From the NCBI GenBank assembly GCA_020284085.1, contig JACEVL010000051.1, positions 161,330-225,329 of the forward strand: a DNA stretch of 64,000 bases, in the 5' to 3' direction. The position numbers and the translations under genes were made by a program. Below the pieces are notes generated by a model. The model was not told where the DNA came from, ran no database searches, and saw only the letters and a list, made by a program, of their open reading frames with translations. This DNA comes from Aporrectodea caliginosa (taxonomy: Eukaryota > Annelida > Clitellata > Crassiclitellata > Lumbricidae). Positions 42,891-56,403 of the stretch are shown here, piece by piece (the stretch's first letter is position 1; every line of letters begins with the position of its first letter).

Positions 42891-43778
42891 TGCACGCACC
42901 AGTACGCGACCATCGAACTTTCCAAGCATAGCATGCAATCGCTTAATACCTTCCATCGTAATACCTCATTGTATCCCAAGCCTGAATTTCGCCCGAATTC
43001 TAACCTCACATCGAAACTAGCCCGACAACCTGGCGCTCTTGCTTACAGGATTTTATGTTGAGCCAGCTAGGGACGATCGAGGCCGCATGGTCTCGTATAG
43101 GCCTAGGCCTACGAGGCTACGACACAGCAATTCTGTGATGCTGTGAAATTTCGGAAATTTACTTTACATTACAAGTCTTTTGCCCTTCAATATGGCCACT
43201 ACATTGACTGAGTGGATTCGCCGGAATCACGTGACACTCTTGGCTTTCAAAATAGAATCGTAGCCCCACATAACGATATATAGGCCTATATATGTAGCAG
43301 TTCCAGTGTTTAAATACATCTTACGACTATGAGGGCCGTTGACATCGCCCTTCTTCTGTTTTTGGTTTAGTACTGACACTATACCTGGCACTGCCTGCCT
43401 GACCCGTTGGATCTTGACCTGTGTGTCGGAAAATCGTCCTTCTCTCTCTCTCTCTCGACTGCCTGGGTGGATCCTTCTCTCTTTCTTTCGGGTACCTCTA
43501 GTATGGCGAGTTTGGGATCCTCCTTTTCAATGTCCACGCGATCTGGCCTCCGTGATCTGGTAGAGGGCTTTGCGACGCCACCGATGATCAACAGGAGAGG
43601 TAGCCTAGCTAATAATCAATAGGAAGACGACACCAACACGATTGAACTGCACGATTCTTGTTATTAATAATGAACGAACGACTTAGATCAATTCAACTCT
43701 TCGCATCTTTTTCTTCCCTTCCTTTACACGGACACACGGCTCTATTCATAGCACCGGAGGAGGAACTGCGGGGAGAGG
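42891..43778. other. no gene recognised
   Basis: Contains a short (TC)n run near 43440-43458 and open frames below 75 codons with no family resemblance. Confidence 0.4.
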
Positions 43779-43995
43779 GGGACATAGGTCAAGTCCCGGG
43801 AACACGACTAGCAGGCTGCAGAGGCGGGGGAGAGGGGCATAGGTCAAGTCCCTTCAGGGACATAGACCAAGTCCCCGGGGTCATGGCTAGCAGGCTGCAG
43901 AAGCGGAGGTGAGGGGGACATAGCCAAGTCCCCGGAGACTGACACTTCTTCTTCACAAGAAGACGTTATGTCCCCGAGGACATTGACTAAGTACG
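43779..43995. repeat. degenerate repeat of GGGACATAGGTCAAGTCCC hairpins
   Basis: GGGACATAG(G/A)(T/C)CAAGTCCC occurs near 43779, 43827 (partial), 43857 and 43918, and a relative (GTCCCCGAGGACATTGACTA) near 43970. GCTAGCAGGCTGCAGA sits between two of them. Each core can fold on its GGGAC/GTCCC ends. Confidence 0.65.
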
Positions 43996-44205
43996 TTGCC
44001 ATGGCAACTATCATTGCCGTCGCTCTCGCTGCACCTGAAACATACTTCACCCCACCCCGCCTATCGATTATGATTTGACTAAGCCCCACTTGTGAATAAG
44101 CTGGCTCCCGCAGCTTCTCATTTTTGGGCGCTATAGAAATTTCCAGTTTACGATAACGATATTGGCACTATAGCCCAGTTTTAGCACGCACCTTTAAATG
44201 TGGTT

Positions 44206-44350
44206 CGCCACTCCTGAATTAAGAAGAAGAAGAAGAATGCGAAGCAGAAGAATGCGAAGAAGGAGAACAAGAAGAATGCGAAGAAGAATGCGAAGAAGGA
44301 GAACAAGAAGAAGAATGCAAAGAAGAAGAGGAACAATGCGAAAGGTTCGC
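44206..44350 (+). repeat. GAA-rich minisatellite (GAAGAATGCGAA units)
   Basis: Alternating GAAGAAGAA, GAATGCGAA and GAGAACAAG words, flanked on both sides by GGTTCGCCACTCC. Probably the (TTC)n-type tail of the SINE on the minus strand at 44360-44645. Confidence 0.7.
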
Positions 44351-44359
44351 CACTCCTTA

Positions 44360-44645
44360 ATCAAGAAGAGCAGTCCCTCAAGCTAGCCCTGAGGCAGCCA
44401 TGGGTACGAAGTGTTAGAGACTTCATTTTCTTAGCCTCGGCATATGAGGGTGGGTGGCCAATCCTCTTCCTCACCGTCTCATCTTCCCACCAACAGTGTA
44501 CTCATTATAGCTGAGTTGACTAGGGGGTTCTGGTGGAACAGAAATCTCAACCAAATTGTCTGCGTTGGCGGAGATTTGAACACCCAACCTCTCAATTGAC
44601 AGTTCAGCGCGCTAACCACTAAACTATCGAGCACCCCCACGCCAC
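44360..44645 (-). mobile_element. tRNA-derived SINE with TTC-rich tail
   Basis: Minus strand from 44645: GGTGCTCGATAGTTTAGTGG and TTAGCGCGC (A-box region), then GTTCAAATCTCC (B box), then a body ending GCTTGAGGGACTGCTCTTCT and a TTC-rich tail. TTAATTCAGGAGTGGCG-like words at both ends may be a target duplication. Confidence 0.7.
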
Positions 44646-44904
44646 TTCTGAATTCCTGAATTAAAGAAAGCATTAAATCGTTGAGCGGGCAGCGCCAAAG
44701 ATTATACAGACCTAGGCCTAACCTAAATCTGTTATCAGAGCGGCTGCTGATATTTCGATGCAGCCATCAACACTGCTTGAAGTCGTTGAAGACGCTATCA
44801 CACGGAATTTCTTTGAACCAACAGCTGATAGTAATCGTAAAACTCGATATTTCTACAGCGCCCGCAAAGCGAAGTCATGGAACTAACATATTCGCAGGCG
44901 CTTA

Positions 44905-45260
44905 GTCAAAATAAAATCGATAGGCAGGGGGTCAAAGTCCAGAGAGTCAGGCAGGCAAACAGTTAGACGGCTAAGGTGGATGATGTTTAGAGTTGAAACG
45001 GCGTGCATGGGAGGTTGGGGGAAGGGGAGGAATCAGGATAAAATTTGTGAAAGCAGTGTTTTCCGTTTTGAGTGAAAAGCCTGTGATAGATAGCAAAATG
45101 TGAGGTGTTGGGGAGTTTGTAGGTTGGATGAGATATGCTGGCGGGAGTTTGTTCCACACAGGCAGAACAGCAATGGCTATGGAGCGATTTGCAAATTTCG
45201 GTGATGAGGTGACAGTCTAAAAGAAGGGTATATGGAGGAGGAGGAGCGGTTTGAACGAAG
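44905..45260 (-). repeat. dispersed repeat, copy 1 of a local pair
   Basis: Diverged match to 45915-46285: shared GGTCAAA, CAGGCA, CTAAGGTG, GCGGGAGTTTGTT and GGCTATGGAGCGATTTGCAA. The minus strand reads WNKLPPAYLIQ, resembling a LINE C-terminus. The family is not named. Confidence 0.55.
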
Positions 45261-45914
45261 ATGAAACCCAGTAAGCTGCACTACCTCCATCCATTGCAGA
45301 CCTGAGCTAAATAATGCCTCGCTGATTTCTTCTTCAATTCGTTAAATAAATATTTAGCATATGTTGGTCGTTGATTGAACGTTAATTTAACTTCAACAAA
45401 TTCATGCCTTCTTGATGAGCATTCGATAATCAATTCACATTAAATTACATGAGTCAGAGTCATACATAATTAACAAGAATTTGGTGTGAATTTTTTATGG
45501 GAGATTCAATGAGCAACGTGAGTAGGCCTAGTCGTGCTCGGACTTCACTTTAACACTTTAACGACGAGAGCCAGTGCACGCAAAGTGACTGGGAAACCAA
45601 TGCAGCTGGCTGTTAAGGTGTTAATCGTGACTGGATATAGATACAACGTTAAAATAATGGCTATTTTGATGCTCCCCGAAGATTACTACGGCGATAGCTT
45701 CAACGACAACGACTACTATATAATACTATCACCGCAGCGCATCACACTATGGTAACGGAATCCAGACTTATACGAATAGGAATGTTGAATATTAGGTCTC
45801 TATCACACATAGAATCGAACACTTATTGGCCTCAGCATTATTTTACAGAATTAAACAGAAATGAGCGAAGTCACGGGACTTCACCGGTTTAATCACAGGC
45901 ACCTCAATCAAAAT
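45261..45914. other. no feature recognised
   Basis: AT-rich, no supported gene, RNA or repeat between the two copies of the local repeat pair. Confidence 0.4.
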
Positions 45915-46285
45915 AAAATAGGTAGGCAGCTGTAGGGTCAAAATCTGTCACCGATTAAGATCCAAAGGGCCAGGCAAGCTGACAGTGAGATTGCTAAGGT
46001 GTATGGTGTTTGGAATTGAAGGCAACAGAGGTAAGGAGACCAGATGGGATCAGGTAGTATTTGTGGAAATTGAGTATCTTTCAGTTTTGAGTTAAAGACG
46101 TTTGCAGAGATAGCAAGAGGTGAGGTATTTGCTGAGCTCATAGACTCATAGTTTGTATCAGGTTGCTGAAATTCTTGCGGGAGTTTATTGCCGAGGTGCG
46201 AAACAGCTACGGCTATGGAACGATTTGCAAATTTCAGTGCTGAGATGATGGAAGGGCCGGCGCATTAGTGCTAGGTCGGAGGAGG
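45915..46285 (-). repeat. dispersed repeat, copy 2 of a local pair
   Basis: Same orientation as copy 1, about 1 kb away. The copies differ by many substitutions and small indels, so they are old. Confidence 0.55.
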
Positions 46286-46799
46286 TGGCGGATTGAGCGA
46301 TATAGCTGGACTGTGAATAACTTGCAAAGATGTGTGGGCTGAGAAGATTGGACTGTGTTGTTGGATCGTGTTGTGTTGGATTGTGTTGACAGGACTTTGT
46401 ATTCCATTCGTTAGTGTTTCTCAAGCCATTCATCGAGACACAATCCTCCCAGCTGTGGACATGACAGCCATTTCGACTTGGAGGGATGAGTTGTTAGCAG
46501 CAACTGTGACTAACCAATCGCTGAGCTCTTTCTCTGTCCTCCAGGTTTCGACTTGTCTTGTCGTCTCTGCATTGAACCATTTTAGGTCGAACCAGGGTTG
46601 TTGTGCATCCAGCGTTGTCAAATGGGGACATGCCATGACTGTGCAGCTGTGGCGCAGGGCAGACCCTGGCACACATTGTGAGTGTTTGGCCGCAAACTCA
46701 CTGCGATGGTGGACTATAGTACTTCCATTCGATCGTCATCTGGCTTATGATAACGCTTGCAACTCGCTGGGTACGAACCGCACATGTTAGAAGAACATC

Positions 46800-48338
<1,539 letters not shown>

Positions 48339-48408
<70 letters not shown>

Positions 48409-48564
48409 GATGGTGATGGTGATGGTGATGGTGATGGTGATGGTGATGATGTGATGGTGATGGTGATGGTGATGGTGATGGTGATGGTGATGGTGATGGT
48501 GATGGTGATGGTGATGGTGATGGTGATGGTGATGGTGATGGTGGTGGTATTAATGATGATGATA

Positions 48565-48633
<69 letters not shown>

Positions 48634-48675
48634 GTGATGGTGATGGTGATGGTGGTGGTATTAATGATGATGATA

Positions 48676-48732
<57 letters not shown>

Positions 48733-48762
48733 GTGATGGTGATGGTGATGGTGGTGGTGATA

Positions 48763-48842
<80 letters not shown>
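48339..48842 (+). repeat. (GAT)n and (GGTGAT)n repeat block
   Basis: GAT trinucleotides, a GGTGAT section at about 48412-48545, and a higher-order unit (GGTGGTGGTATTAATGATGA) present at about 48540 and 48650, with a variant near 48750. Confidence 0.97.
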
Positions 48843-49594
48843 GAGGATGATGAGGTGGAAGTTGAAGAGGTAGTGGAAAACGAAGAGAAGGAAGAAGACT
48901 GTATTTAACTCCATTTCACCTGTCCTAATGCTGTGTGTCATTCACTCACGATAATCATATTATCTTCTGACTTGGAGTCGGTTTTAGTTAGAAATCAAGG
49001 CAGTCAGTTAGTGACTGTTGGTCAGTTTACCAGATAAATCGAATACTTCTTGAAGTCGTTGAAGCTTCGCTGATTCTGTGACTAATTGGTTAAAGTGAAA
49101 GAACGGCGGTCTTTTTCCACAGCACAAAGCAAACTCTTCTGATATAAAGTCCGCTTTACACAGCCACTGTATCTGTATCTAACTCAGAGGCCAAGATGTT
49201 CTTTCTTCCGATTGCTAATGATCAGAGCGTCCTATAGAGCGTCGTAGACGAGATTATGTTAACAGTAGCCTATCGGGAGTATCCGCTTATTGCAGAAACG
49301 AAGAGTAGAGAGAAAGAATTATTATTCTGCATCCTGTTAGGCTGATGAGTCAGATTAAATCCTACGATTAATTGGCTGATGACGATCGTCACCTTTTCTT
49401 CTCGGCTTAATACAAATTAGGGGTCTACTGATTTTTCAGTGATTTACTAGAAAGGAATTTTTGGCAGCAGTTCATCTTACGAAACCTTATTAACGCCAGT
49501 AATTGTTGGGGTGACGATTTACAGTGTATCACCCGCACGGATTACGATGCGCTACAGTTGTTGCAGAGGATCCTGGGACCCACTGGTCAGCAGA
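48843..49594. other. no feature recognised
   Basis: No supported gene or RNA. It ends at the target duplication of the next hAT element. Confidence 0.4.
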
Positions 49595-49602
49595 GACGCT
49601 AT

Positions 49603-51106
49603 CAGGCCCGGGTTAACCATTGATGCACACGGAACACGTGCTCCAGGGCCCCCGACGAGAAAGGGGCCCCCAATCCCAAATATGAGTAATTTTTCTGCGT
49701 CTCAAAACGCAAATTGAATTCACTTATCCACTTTTGGTGGAAAAAATATAATTCATATTTGTTAAAGTACGGCGACAAGTCACATTATTTTCCACTCAGC
49801 CTTAAACTTCTTAGATATGACTCTGGAGTTAGTTTGGGTGAGGCTACTACTAGTCTAGGGAGTCTAGACTGACCACGCTTCGGTATACGTATCTCTGCTT
49901 GTCTTTGTACCTATCTCTTCGTTCTTCTCCTTCTTCCTGCCGTGGACTTTGAACAGCATGCCTTCATCCAAGGACCTCTAGATATTATTAATCAAGGGGT
50001 CCGTGCTTCAGCTCACCGGGCGAACCAGGTTCAAGCCACGACTGGTGGCCGCCTATAGGGTCAGAAGTCAATGTAATTTGAACTATTATCATACGTATAC
50101 ATAGCCTTTGGGCGTTCATGCATATGTGTAAGTAAGTATTATGTATGTGTGTATGTATGAGTGTATGTATAATCTAATACATATATATAAAAATGTAGAT
50201 GTATATATAATATATATGTGGTATGTATGTAAGACAGAGGACCGTTTCTCTCTCATTCGTATCCATCTATTATTCAATCTATCTATCAGTCGTAAAATCT
50301 ACAGCTACGGTAACTTGCTGTAGTTTTAGTCATTATAAGTTAAACTTAAAGTTTTGAATAATCATTCAATAATGTCGAGCAATTGCAGGCACATGTATGC
50401 CAGAGTGTTTTTCAAAGGGCTGCAGAGCTTGAACAAGGAAGCGAAATCATAAAGTGTTAACTAGCACCCCAAAACTGACGACGTTCTTTCAAAGTAGCCT
50501 AATAGTACTGCATGACAGTCTGCGTCTGATTATGATAGTGTGCATGTGACTGTGATTGGAGAGGCTAGTGATGATAGTAAGCCAGAAATAGTCGTCAGAT
50601 CGATCGCTGACGAACTTGACGATAATAATTTGAGTTCTAAAGACAGGATACATGGAAATGAAATGTTTGCAACTTCAAGTACAATTCAGTCTATCAACGC
50701 CTAATTGTGAAACAATGTCTATTCCTTATGAAGCCGCAAAATCAGAAGTGATGGCAGGCTATCACTCTCAAAGTTACTCATCCGAACAGGCAATAGACAA
50801 AGCAGTCGCACCTTTTAGAGCGACAATGAACGATCGGTTCTCAACACAACGGAAATTGTAATGAAGCTATAATATGCCTGAGATAAAATTAATAGGCCTA
50901 TGCTTAGGTTACTATTATTATTATTATTGAATTTGTTGCTGATTGGAGTCTGCGCAGATTTGAATATTACTAAATAAGGAAAGGGGTAAAGTAGGGTGGG
51001 GCGGGAGAGGAAGACAAAGGGAAGGGAGGGAGGAGCCGGAAAAAGTAGGAGGGGCCCCAACATGACAGAGTGCTCCAGGGCCCCAGGGCCCCGTAACACG
51101 GGCCTG
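49603..51106 (+). mobile_element. non-autonomous hAT transposon with perfect 8-bp target duplication
   Basis: GACGCTAT at 49595-49602 and 51107-51114 is an exact 8-bp duplication. Ends are CAGGCCCGGGTTAA and, inverted, CAGGCCCGTGTTAC; both subterminal regions carry GTGCTCCAGGGCC. Inside, near 50460-50500, a decayed frame reads STPKLTTFFQSS, like the N-terminus of hAT/ZMYM-type transposases. No catalytic domain is present. Confidence 0.95.
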
Positions 51107-51455
51107 GACGCTATGGCTTGAAAACTCTCAGAATAATATTTGATTTTGAAATTATCCATAGGCCTGACTGCAAACAAGGAAATGCAAATATGCTCTCATT
51201 AGGAATTATATAGGATTCTCCAGTGTATCTATAGCCCTCCTTGCCTCGGCATATAAACATAGCACAAAAACGTAACTATTTCGCTGAGTCAACCTCTAAA
51301 AGCATAATTATTGTTTGACATTTTAGCTGAATGACCAGTAGGCTATACACGTAGGCCTAGACCAAAAATATTCCTACACAAATTTAAGTAGGCCTATGTT
51401 ATTGCCTTGGTCGATTTACACGTATGTATACTCGAATGTATCATCGACTCTGTAG

Positions 51456-51457
<2 letters not shown>

Positions 51458-51517
<60 letters not shown>
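51458..51517. repeat. (TA)n microsatellite
   Basis: About 29 TA units. Confidence 0.97.
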
Positions 51518-51519
<2 letters not shown>

Positions 51520-53877
51520 CTATAGCGCCTCTCAGAACCTCTCGCAAGTTCTTCTTCCTAATAGTTTGACGATTTATCAGTGTTGGGAGTTCTGAAAGAA
51601 CAAATAGACGATCAATGTTCTTACATGTAGTTATAGAAGGTCTCAGCTGACAGCTGCTGCTTGAGCCGACTCATTAAGACCACACACTGATCGAGACCGT
51701 CCATTCCACGCACAGTTACCAATTGAAATTGACGTCCATTCTGAGTCACTCGCCTTAACAGAACCCAAACAATGCCTGGTCCGAGTGTTGCGGCAGGCAT
51801 GTGACTTCATTTTCCAAACAGAGGCGTGGCCAAAGCTGACTCATATTATAGAATACACGGGCGTTGACGTAGCCTACGTCATCCGTAGATCATAACTCCG
51901 CCACTACCCTACATGTGATAGTACGTGCCAGTCCCAAGCCTGGAGAAAGGAGGAGGCGGTGACGCTAATCATCCTTGTTATGACACAAGCAGAGCTTCTC
52001 ATTTGAGGCGATCGATCGATCGATCTCCTTGGTCGATCGCCTAGCAAGGGTCTGGTCGATCGGTAAATCGATCGCGTTCGATGAGTTAGACCTCAAGAGG
52101 AATCTGGAGCCAGACCATTTTTTATCTATCTATTTTACATTACTTGTGAAAGTTCAGGCTATGATTGATACAACATTGCATCGACAAGCACGGGAGGCTT
52201 ATCAACAGTTAATGGACAACCATGTAATATGCAGCTATACGAATACGATACACAAAATACGCTGTCCACAACGATCCCGAGGTCAATCGCGCATCGATCG
52301 CCTACTCAATCCAGCGCGATCGATTTTCAAATCGCCTTCTATTTTCAAATTAGAAGCTCTGGACACAAGTTGCTTAACAGCAACTAACCGTCGATCACCG
52401 TTGCCTCCGACGCCAACGACAGAAGGCTAGACTTTTGAACGCTGCCTGAAACCAAAATTGCGATATACACTATGACTATAGGCTAACTCCAGACTTAAAA
52501 TTCTCCCAATCTGCTTTATCCTCTGCTTCTGCTCCTGCATCATATCGTCGTTTTCCACCTCAGCACTACACTGCAGTCGCTCCTACAACTCTCTGGCGGA
52601 CTGGATTGCTACATTGCCGATGTTGTCTATAACCTATTGTTTCTTTAGTTGAGAGCTGAGAAAATTTACGAGATTGATACATCGTAGGCCCTGTAGGCCT
52701 ATAACCGCATTCTCAGCGTCCAACATTCGAATTAAGCTAGGAAGCGGACTCAGTGTAAATGCAAATCTACACGGTTTACCGTTTTATATAGCGACCGTAT
52801 AGCATCGACACTTGACTCATTTTTCAATGAATTGATCGGGTAAGATCCGCTGCCCGTTGAAATAGGTGGTACGCCCTTTAATTAGCCTATAATATTAGCA
52901 TATTAGGCGGCGATACATGGTCTGCGTGTACAGGGAACGTGTACGGACCATGCATCGTCGCCTAATAATATATTCTTTCCTTTTTCTTATGGCTTCACGA
53001 CTTCGTATTATGCTGCAAAACTGAAGTTATGAATTGGCAACTTCTGCAACGTCAGTGTATAAGACAGAAGGTGTCAACCGATGGCACTCCAAAACCCAGC
53101 CCTAAGCGAGTAGATTCATACCGAGGCCCTGCTATTTACCTTATCTGACTCAGTGCGATAATTTCTTTACCATCTGTTTCCTGTTCGACTGGGCAAATAG
53201 AGGAGCATGACCGTCCCAGCATTGTATTCGTCTATTAATTAGGTCTACAAGAGCATTTATGTTAGAGCGGGGGAGGGTGCCTACTTCGGTGTATCTTTAG
53301 GCCAATTATAGTGTGATGCATGTGACTTATAGTTCGTGTGCTTACGGCTCTAGGGTGAAGAACGACAGCAGCAGATAACTAATAGGTATACGGACCTACA
53401 GGTATTTAGGCCAACGTCTATTACTGTGCGAACGCAAGGTTAGGCCATTAAAGATCCGACATGATATTTGCTGTTCGTAGACATCTGTATAGTATGATAT
53501 TTACTAGCGATAAATAGTGCCATATAAAAGATTTCGTAATGAGTCGATTTCCTTTTTACGAAATGCCAACACTTAGATTACTGGAAGGTTACATATATGT
53601 AGGTCTACCCTCATGTTTTCGGTCTAAAGACGTTTAAGGAAATGTTTATCGATCATTCTTCGACCAGGATATAAGTGCAGAAACTTGGTCAACCGGATGC
53701 GATGAATGCGTTTCGTGATAAACTATCGCGATCTGATAGGTTCTATACTGTGCTACTTCTATGCGCAGAATTGGAGGATTCTTTGTGAGGATCAGTAGGC
53801 CCTATAGGTAAATTATTGCATGTTAAAAGGATCATTGAGTTCATAGGTTTAAAGACTGCGTTGAATAATTGTAAGAA
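51518..53877. other. intergenic; CGATCG-rich patch and a small hairpin
   Basis: No convincing gene. A 133-codon frame at 52029-52430 has no family resemblance and lies in a patch with about a dozen CGATCG/GATCGATC words (52005-52330), possibly a degenerate repeat. Upstream of 53878 this stretch should hold the promoter and any 5' exon of the LRR receptor gene. I could not place a TATA box or splice site with confidence. Confidence 0.4.
52901..52970. repeat. 70-bp imperfect hairpin
   Basis: TATTAGGCGGCGATACATGG on the left pairs with CCATGCATCGTCGCCTAATA on the right, with about 22 of 25 matching and a short centre (ACAGGGAACG). It may be a minimal MITE or a template-switch inversion. Confidence 0.75.
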
Positions 53878-56403
53878 ATGTTTAGAGAAGTTCTGTATAA
53901 GGCGTTCTCGCTACAGCTGTTTGTGATGTGGATAGGCGGTGCTGAAGCTGTTTGTCTGGGAGTAGCCAGCTGTAGTTGTGAGGCAAACCCGAGTGGGCTG
54001 GTCGTGAACTGTCGCAACCAGAACCTAGATCAGGTTCCAGCATTTGCATCGGATAATGCAGATCAAATCTACTACGAACTGACTCTGGATACCAATGCCA
54101 TCCGGACTATAGAGGCAAACGCCTTCGCTGGCATCAGGATCAGACGACTCGTCTTAACGAACAACCGTCTTACTAATATCGCAGACGATGCATTCTCTGG
54201 CTTAGAAAGGGATCTGAGTGAACTGGCTCTTCAGATCGATAAGTCAACGGCCTTTCCAACAGTCGCTCTCAGTAAATTGACGATGATGAAAAATCTGGAG
54301 ATCGTCGGTTACGGATATGGAGCACTACCTACAGGCGCTCTAACTTCACTGTCTAACCTGATGATGCTCACACTGACATCAGGTGCACTACGTCTCCTGA
54401 CTCCCGAGGACTTTACTACCCAGAAATCCCAACTTACGTTTCTGAACTTGCATTCGAACGTATTCGAGGAAATCCCAACCTCGGCCATAAGCGTTCTAAC
54501 GAACTTATCCGTGCTTCGACTGGACCTCAACAGTCTCTTCACTATCGGATCAGCAGCCTTCGACGGGGCCTCGAACTTAGCCATCCTCAACCTCGCCAGA
54601 AATCCAGTGACAGATATGGAATTAGACGCTTTTTCAGGGCTGGACAGCACTCTACGTAACCTATCTCTTCAGCAATGTCAATTAACTAATGAACATCTGA
54701 AGGCGATAATTCGACTGAAATCCCTCGTATACTTAGACATCAGCGATAATTATTTTGTTAATATCGAAGACATTCTGAAAAACATGAAATTTTTGCAAGT
54801 TCTTAAGGCCTCAAGAAATCGCATAACGGGCCTGAAAGGATCAACTTATTCGTTGTCGAACAGTCTGCTGGTCCTTCACCTTGACGACAATCCCTTGATC
54901 AACGTCGCCTCGGATGCCTTCAGCGGCCTCACCCTTCTTCAAGAACTCTATCTGGATGGCGCCCAGCGCCTTCTCTTAGATGCGTATAGCTTCACATCGC
55001 AAGGGAGTTCTCTGAAGCTCCTAAGTATGAGATCAACCAATCTTCCCAGTAGTCCCTGGCCAGCGGTCAGTGTACTGGGCGCCCTGAAGACGCTCTGGAT
55101 GTCGTCATGTGAATTAACCGAAGTCCCAGACTTCTCCTTAAGTCGAATGTCTGGACTTGAAAACCTGGACCTTAACAACAATGCTATTTCGAGGCTGACA
55201 CAAAAGTCACTGGCCGGTCTATCAACGAGTCTCGTTCGTCTCTATCTGAGCGGAAACAAATTGCAGACGCTGGATGAGTGTGTCTTCTACGAGTTTCAGA
55301 AGCTGGATATTCTTCAGCTGCAGCTGAATAACAACCCACTGGAGTGTGACTGCGCCCTCAAGTGGCTTCATGACTTACTTCGACCGTACAAGTCGAACCC
55401 AGCGACGCAGTTCCGGGTGATGTCACTCCAGTGGAAGTGCGCCAACCTCAACGGTAAGCAATTCACAACCCTCACGGACGCTAACTTCTCCAACTGCCCC
55501 TCGGTGAATCAGTCGTCGACCCAATGCCAACATTTGGAATACACCACTCCATCTATGCCACCTACTTCAACGCCGAACCAAAGCACAAAACTTGTACTCA
55601 CACTGACCGATGTGACGCATGACAGCCTCCTAGTCACCTGGACCACGCCCCCTTCTGCCGTTGCCATAGAGTTTAACCTGGAGTATGTCATCAATGACCA
55701 AAAGACACGTGTTCCGCCACTCCCTTCTGATGCTAACCAGTACAGCCTGACTGGTTTGACTCCAGATACGCACTATATTGTCTGCCTTGAGATGGTAACT
55801 TCCGGTTTCCCAATAACCACCTGCACTAACGCTACAACAGCAGATGGCCCTCAGTCCAACAACATGTTCGCTGTAATCATAGGAACATCGCTGGCTGGAG
55901 GATTTGTGCTAGTGTGCGTGACAGTTGTCATCATCGTCATCGTCTACCTGCGAAAGCCGCAACAGCAGCAACTCAAACCCTCGCAGTTGGTCAGATCACC
56001 GACGGTTGGACGACAGTCGAAACGATACAGAAAGACGAAGGACTGTGACACGACCTTGACCGTAGAGTCCTGTGATGACCCAGACGATGCTCTCGTCCAT
56101 ACGTTGGTAGCAATGACAGACGAAGAGAAAGACAGACTCGTCAATCTACTGACGAGTAGTATGGGCAGCTTGGACGACCTTGATCGCGCATCCAGCTTCA
56201 GATACGTGGGAGCCCGTTATGGCCGGATTGACGCAGTTACTCCGTCCACAAGTTCCATTAGAGATAGGCACGAATACGATGAAATACCTGACAGTTACTA
56301 CGACGAAATAAAATGCGAAGACGAAGAAGTGGCTGCAGAAGAAACCGAAGGAGAAGCAAAGCTTGTTGGAGAAACTCAGGCCATTAACAAGTTCAGCAAA
56401 TAG
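53878..56403 (+). CDS. leucine-rich-repeat, FN3 single-pass membrane receptor
   Basis: 841 codons in one exon. Signal peptide 1-24 (cleavage after GGAEA). LRRNT cap with C26, C32, C34 and C45. About a dozen 24-residue LRRs (about 60-480) of the type LxxLxLxxNxLxxI. LRRCT cap from N484 (NNPLECDCALKWLHD, then later Cys). Fibronectin III domain about 571-655 (LVLTLTDVTHDSLLVTW, YSLTGLTPDTHYIVCLE). Membrane segment about 665-690 (IIGTSLAGGFVLVCVTVVIIVIVY). The 150-residue cytoplasmic tail starts KPQQQQLK and ends acidic with clustered Tyr (EYDEIPDSYYDEI). This is the build of LRFN/LRIT/ELFN-like surface receptors for adhesion or signalling. No TIR domain, so not a Toll-like receptor. The assignment to a named orthologue is open. 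Confidence 0.92.
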   Translation: MFREVLYKAFSLQLFVMWIGGAEAVCLGVASCSCEANPSGLVVNCRNQNLDQVPAFASDNADQIYYELTLDTNAIRTIEANAFAGIRIRRLVLTNNRLTNIADDAFSGLERDLSELALQIDKSTAFPTVALSKLTMMKNLEIVGYGYGALPTGALTSLSNLMMLTLTSGALRLLTPEDFTTQKSQLTFLNLHSNVFEEIPTSAISVLTNLSVLRLDLNSLFTIGSAAFDGASNLAILNLARNPVTDMELDAFSGLDSTLRNLSLQQCQLTNEHLKAIIRLKSLVYLDISDNYFVNIEDILKNMKFLQVLKASRNRITGLKGSTYSLSNSLLVLHLDDNPLINVASDAFSGLTLLQELYLDGAQRLLLDAYSFTSQGSSLKLLSMRSTNLPSSPWPAVSVLGALKTLWMSSCELTEVPDFSLSRMSGLENLDLNNNAISRLTQKSLAGLSTSLVRLYLSGNKLQTLDECVFYEFQKLDILQLQLNNNPLECDCALKWLHDLLRPYKSNPATQFRVMSLQWKCANLNGKQFTTLTDANFSNCPSVNQSSTQCQHLEYTTPSMPPTSTPNQSTKLVLTLTDVTHDSLLVTWTTPPSAVAIEFNLEYVINDQKTRVPPLPSDANQYSLTGLTPDTHYIVCLEMVTSGFPITTCTNATTADGPQSNNMFAVIIGTSLAGGFVLVCVTVVIIVIVYLRKPQQQQLKPSQLVRSPTVGRQSKRYRKTKDCDTTLTVESCDDPDDALVHTLVAMTDEEKDRLVNLLTSSMGSLDDLDRASSFRYVGARYGRIDAVTPSTSSIRDRHEYDEIPDSYYDEIKCEDEEVAAEETEGEAKLVGETQAINKFSK

